From Nectonema munidae (lineage: Eukaryota > Nematomorpha > Nectonematoida > Nectonematidae), in NCBI GenBank assembly GCA_030549495.1, contig JAUIRK010000953.1:772001-836000 (forward strand): a stretch of DNA of 64,000 nucleotides. Direction: 5' to 3'. A program made the translations under genes and the position numbers. Positions 41,901-44,900 of the stretch are shown here, piece by piece. The notes under the pieces are model-generated. The model had not been told where the DNA came from. It saw only the letters and a list, made by a program, of their open reading frames with translations, and made no database searches. Positions within the stretch are counted from its first letter, which is position 1; each line of letters opens with the position of its first letter.

Positions 41901-44900
41901 TCAAAGATAATCAAAATTCTCATTTTAATTAAGGTTTCATTATCATTTGTCAAACTTTAATTCTTATTAACCCTTTCGTGACCAGAAAAATCAGACGATA
42001 TTTATTAAAAAGCAGAAGATTCATACAAAACTATTTGAAAAGCAGACGAAGGTAAAATTGTTTATGTATCATATATGATCCACTGGCCACGAAAGGTTGT
42101 GTACGGACAACTAAGTTTATATAAATGCAAATTTCACATAATAATTTTAATCGTTACTAATCTTATTTTCTTATTTGAATGGATCTTCTTGCTGATGATT
42201 GGTTGATGAAACATCATCCAAATTAATTGATCTTTAAACTTCAAATCATGTATTGTAGAAATAAAACTTAATGAGCATTGTATGTAACTATGAACGATTG
42301 CATTAAACCTAAAAGTGTTTATCAGCTGATATCCTGAAATTATTTTATAATTTAATTTTTTATGCTAATTTGATATTTTATTAATCGGTTAACGGCCAGA
42401 GTCCACTTTACAAAAATCAAATCGTCTGCGTTTATCAATGCTCTTTAATACAAATCTTCTGCTTTACATTAGATATCGTCTGATTATTATAGACGTTAAC
42501 GGGTTAAGTCAATTTTTTTATTTTCTTCTTGAACGTTATGTTAGCAACATTGTAGCACAAAGTTCAAAGAATATTATGTGAATATTGGATGCTCTATTAG
42601 CCCTTAATAAAAAGTAGTATGTGCAAAAAAAAATTTTTTTTTATTTAAGAAAGAAGTTTGCAATGAATTCAAAGACTGTAAGCTATTTTTAGTAATAATA
42701 TTTCATTGGTCGCCAAGTTTTTTGCGCTTACTTATATAACAAATAATTTTAATATAATTGTCTTTGTGGTAACGAAACTTCTAACTAACTTATTAATAAT
42801 AATTATCTTTACTAAACTAACAATACATTTGAATAAGCAACAAACTAGCAAGACAAAGTATATAGCAGTAAAATTTGCCATATTTTGTAATTCATCGAAC
42901 AGAAAGAACTTGCATCTTCTTACTCAAATTGTGAGAAAGAATGATGAATCGCGGATTTAAAGCCCTAAATTCAGAAATTGGAATATGGCGAAGTGATAGC
43001 AACTTGATGAAGAATTTTTAAATATATAATCCAAACATCATTTTTGATTTCGCTCTAACATTTTTAATGATCGCGCATCGATAAAACAATCCGTTATAGC
43101 ATTTGTATAAAAGTTTCTCTAACGTTTCATTATCATGATGCTTATAGGTGCATAAAAATGTCCATAGTTCATACTTTGAATGATTTCTCTTTCCTTCTAT
43201 GCTTGTCCTATCTTCACATCACTCCAATAATCTGCCCCTCCAGAAAAGTTAGGAAATTTTTGCATCTGGATTGATAATATCCTAAAAAACTTATTGTTTG
43301 AACCTATGACAGTGTTTCAAGCTAATTTCAAAAATGATCTAAAAGTTGTTAAATTCATTCATTCCTTGTCATGTTGGTTTGGATTCCATGCTCGATCTTA
43401 ACAAAAAAATTTATTCACATCTCTTTCTTTAATTTTCTCGTTTCAAAACTTTTTTAATATTATCATTGGCTCATTTTGAATACTTTTTTAGTAGTTTTTT
43501 TATTCTTGGAAATCAATAAAATAAATAATATTCAAATTTGTTATATTTTTATACCAACAATGGAACGAAATTAATTCATCAGTCATGTATACAATTTCAA
43601 CAAATTTTGCGTTTTTATATTCCCAAGCTTTTTGTATAGAAAGCATAAAAAGTTGAATTTTAGATGTCTAAGGCAAATTCGTCTAATAATATAATAAGCA
43701 AAAATAAATTGATTTATTACGATATCTCTTACTAACCTGTTGTTAAATATCACAAATCAGTTATCTATTTATTTCTGCGTGATTTTAACCGATTCTTTAA
43801 TAAGCTTTGTCAACTTAAAATCGAAATGTCCAAAAATATGCGTTTTTTTCATAGAAATGTTCTTTTATTCAGCCTAATTTGCAATGTTTTGTCGTAAAAG
43901 TAGAGGTATCATTGGTGCGTTTTTTTTCTTTAAGCCTTATTGACAACATTTCGTATTTAGATTCATTAAAGTCCTTGGATTTGCGAATGAGCCAAGAAAA
44001 TGCAGTATGATTTACTTTTTTTCTTATTTCGTTCATGCTTTTTTCCTTAATGTTTTGTAGTTACGAAATTTACAAAAAAAAATCTTGTATCCAGATTTGG
44101 ACATTGAAATAAATTCTCCTTGATCAGTGATATTAAATTCACTTTATAATTTTGCTTTAGCAAAATACCACGAATAAATTTTATACTTCTCGCGTCCGCA
44201 TAGCAAAGTTGCAGGAAAATTAGGCTAATACTCTATATTACATAAAACTATTTATATAATCATATAAATCAGTCCAAAATTTCGCAAATTTATTGATTTA
44301 TTTTTGAATAATATGATTTAATTTTATGATATATATGTTTATATGTTCAGAAATTTGGATTCGGTTTAAATAACTAGAATAATATTCCAGGGTTATTTAA
44401 AAAGCGCTTTTTATAAAAACTGATTTCATGCTTTGCCCTCTAGTGCATTGTTGGTTCTTAATTTGTTCCTTTGTTAAAAAAATTTTACTGATTTTTTCAT
44501 GTCTTAGTCGCCAGGACATTGTGTGTCTCATCTCTTCTCTCTCTCTCTCTCTTACATTTATTGCGTAATAAGATTTAAAAGAGTGTATAAAGATATTTTC
44601 ATTTTATGCCTGTTAACATTTATTTTATCCTTAAAGTTAATTTAAAATTTTCTCGTTTTCATAATATACAATAGTTTAACAATTTGATATTTCATCCTAA
44701 CGTGTTTATTTATGTTTTTTTTTTAGAAAAATCATGTTATTTCTAGTGATGGTAAGAATCTTATTATTATTATTATTATTATAAATTTTATCAATACAAA
44801 GCAGTACCCTAACATGCTTCTTTTAAAATTTCCATACTATGACATTGTAATTTGGTGTGGGAATGTCGTGATTTTACTTGGAAATATAATGAATTTTTGA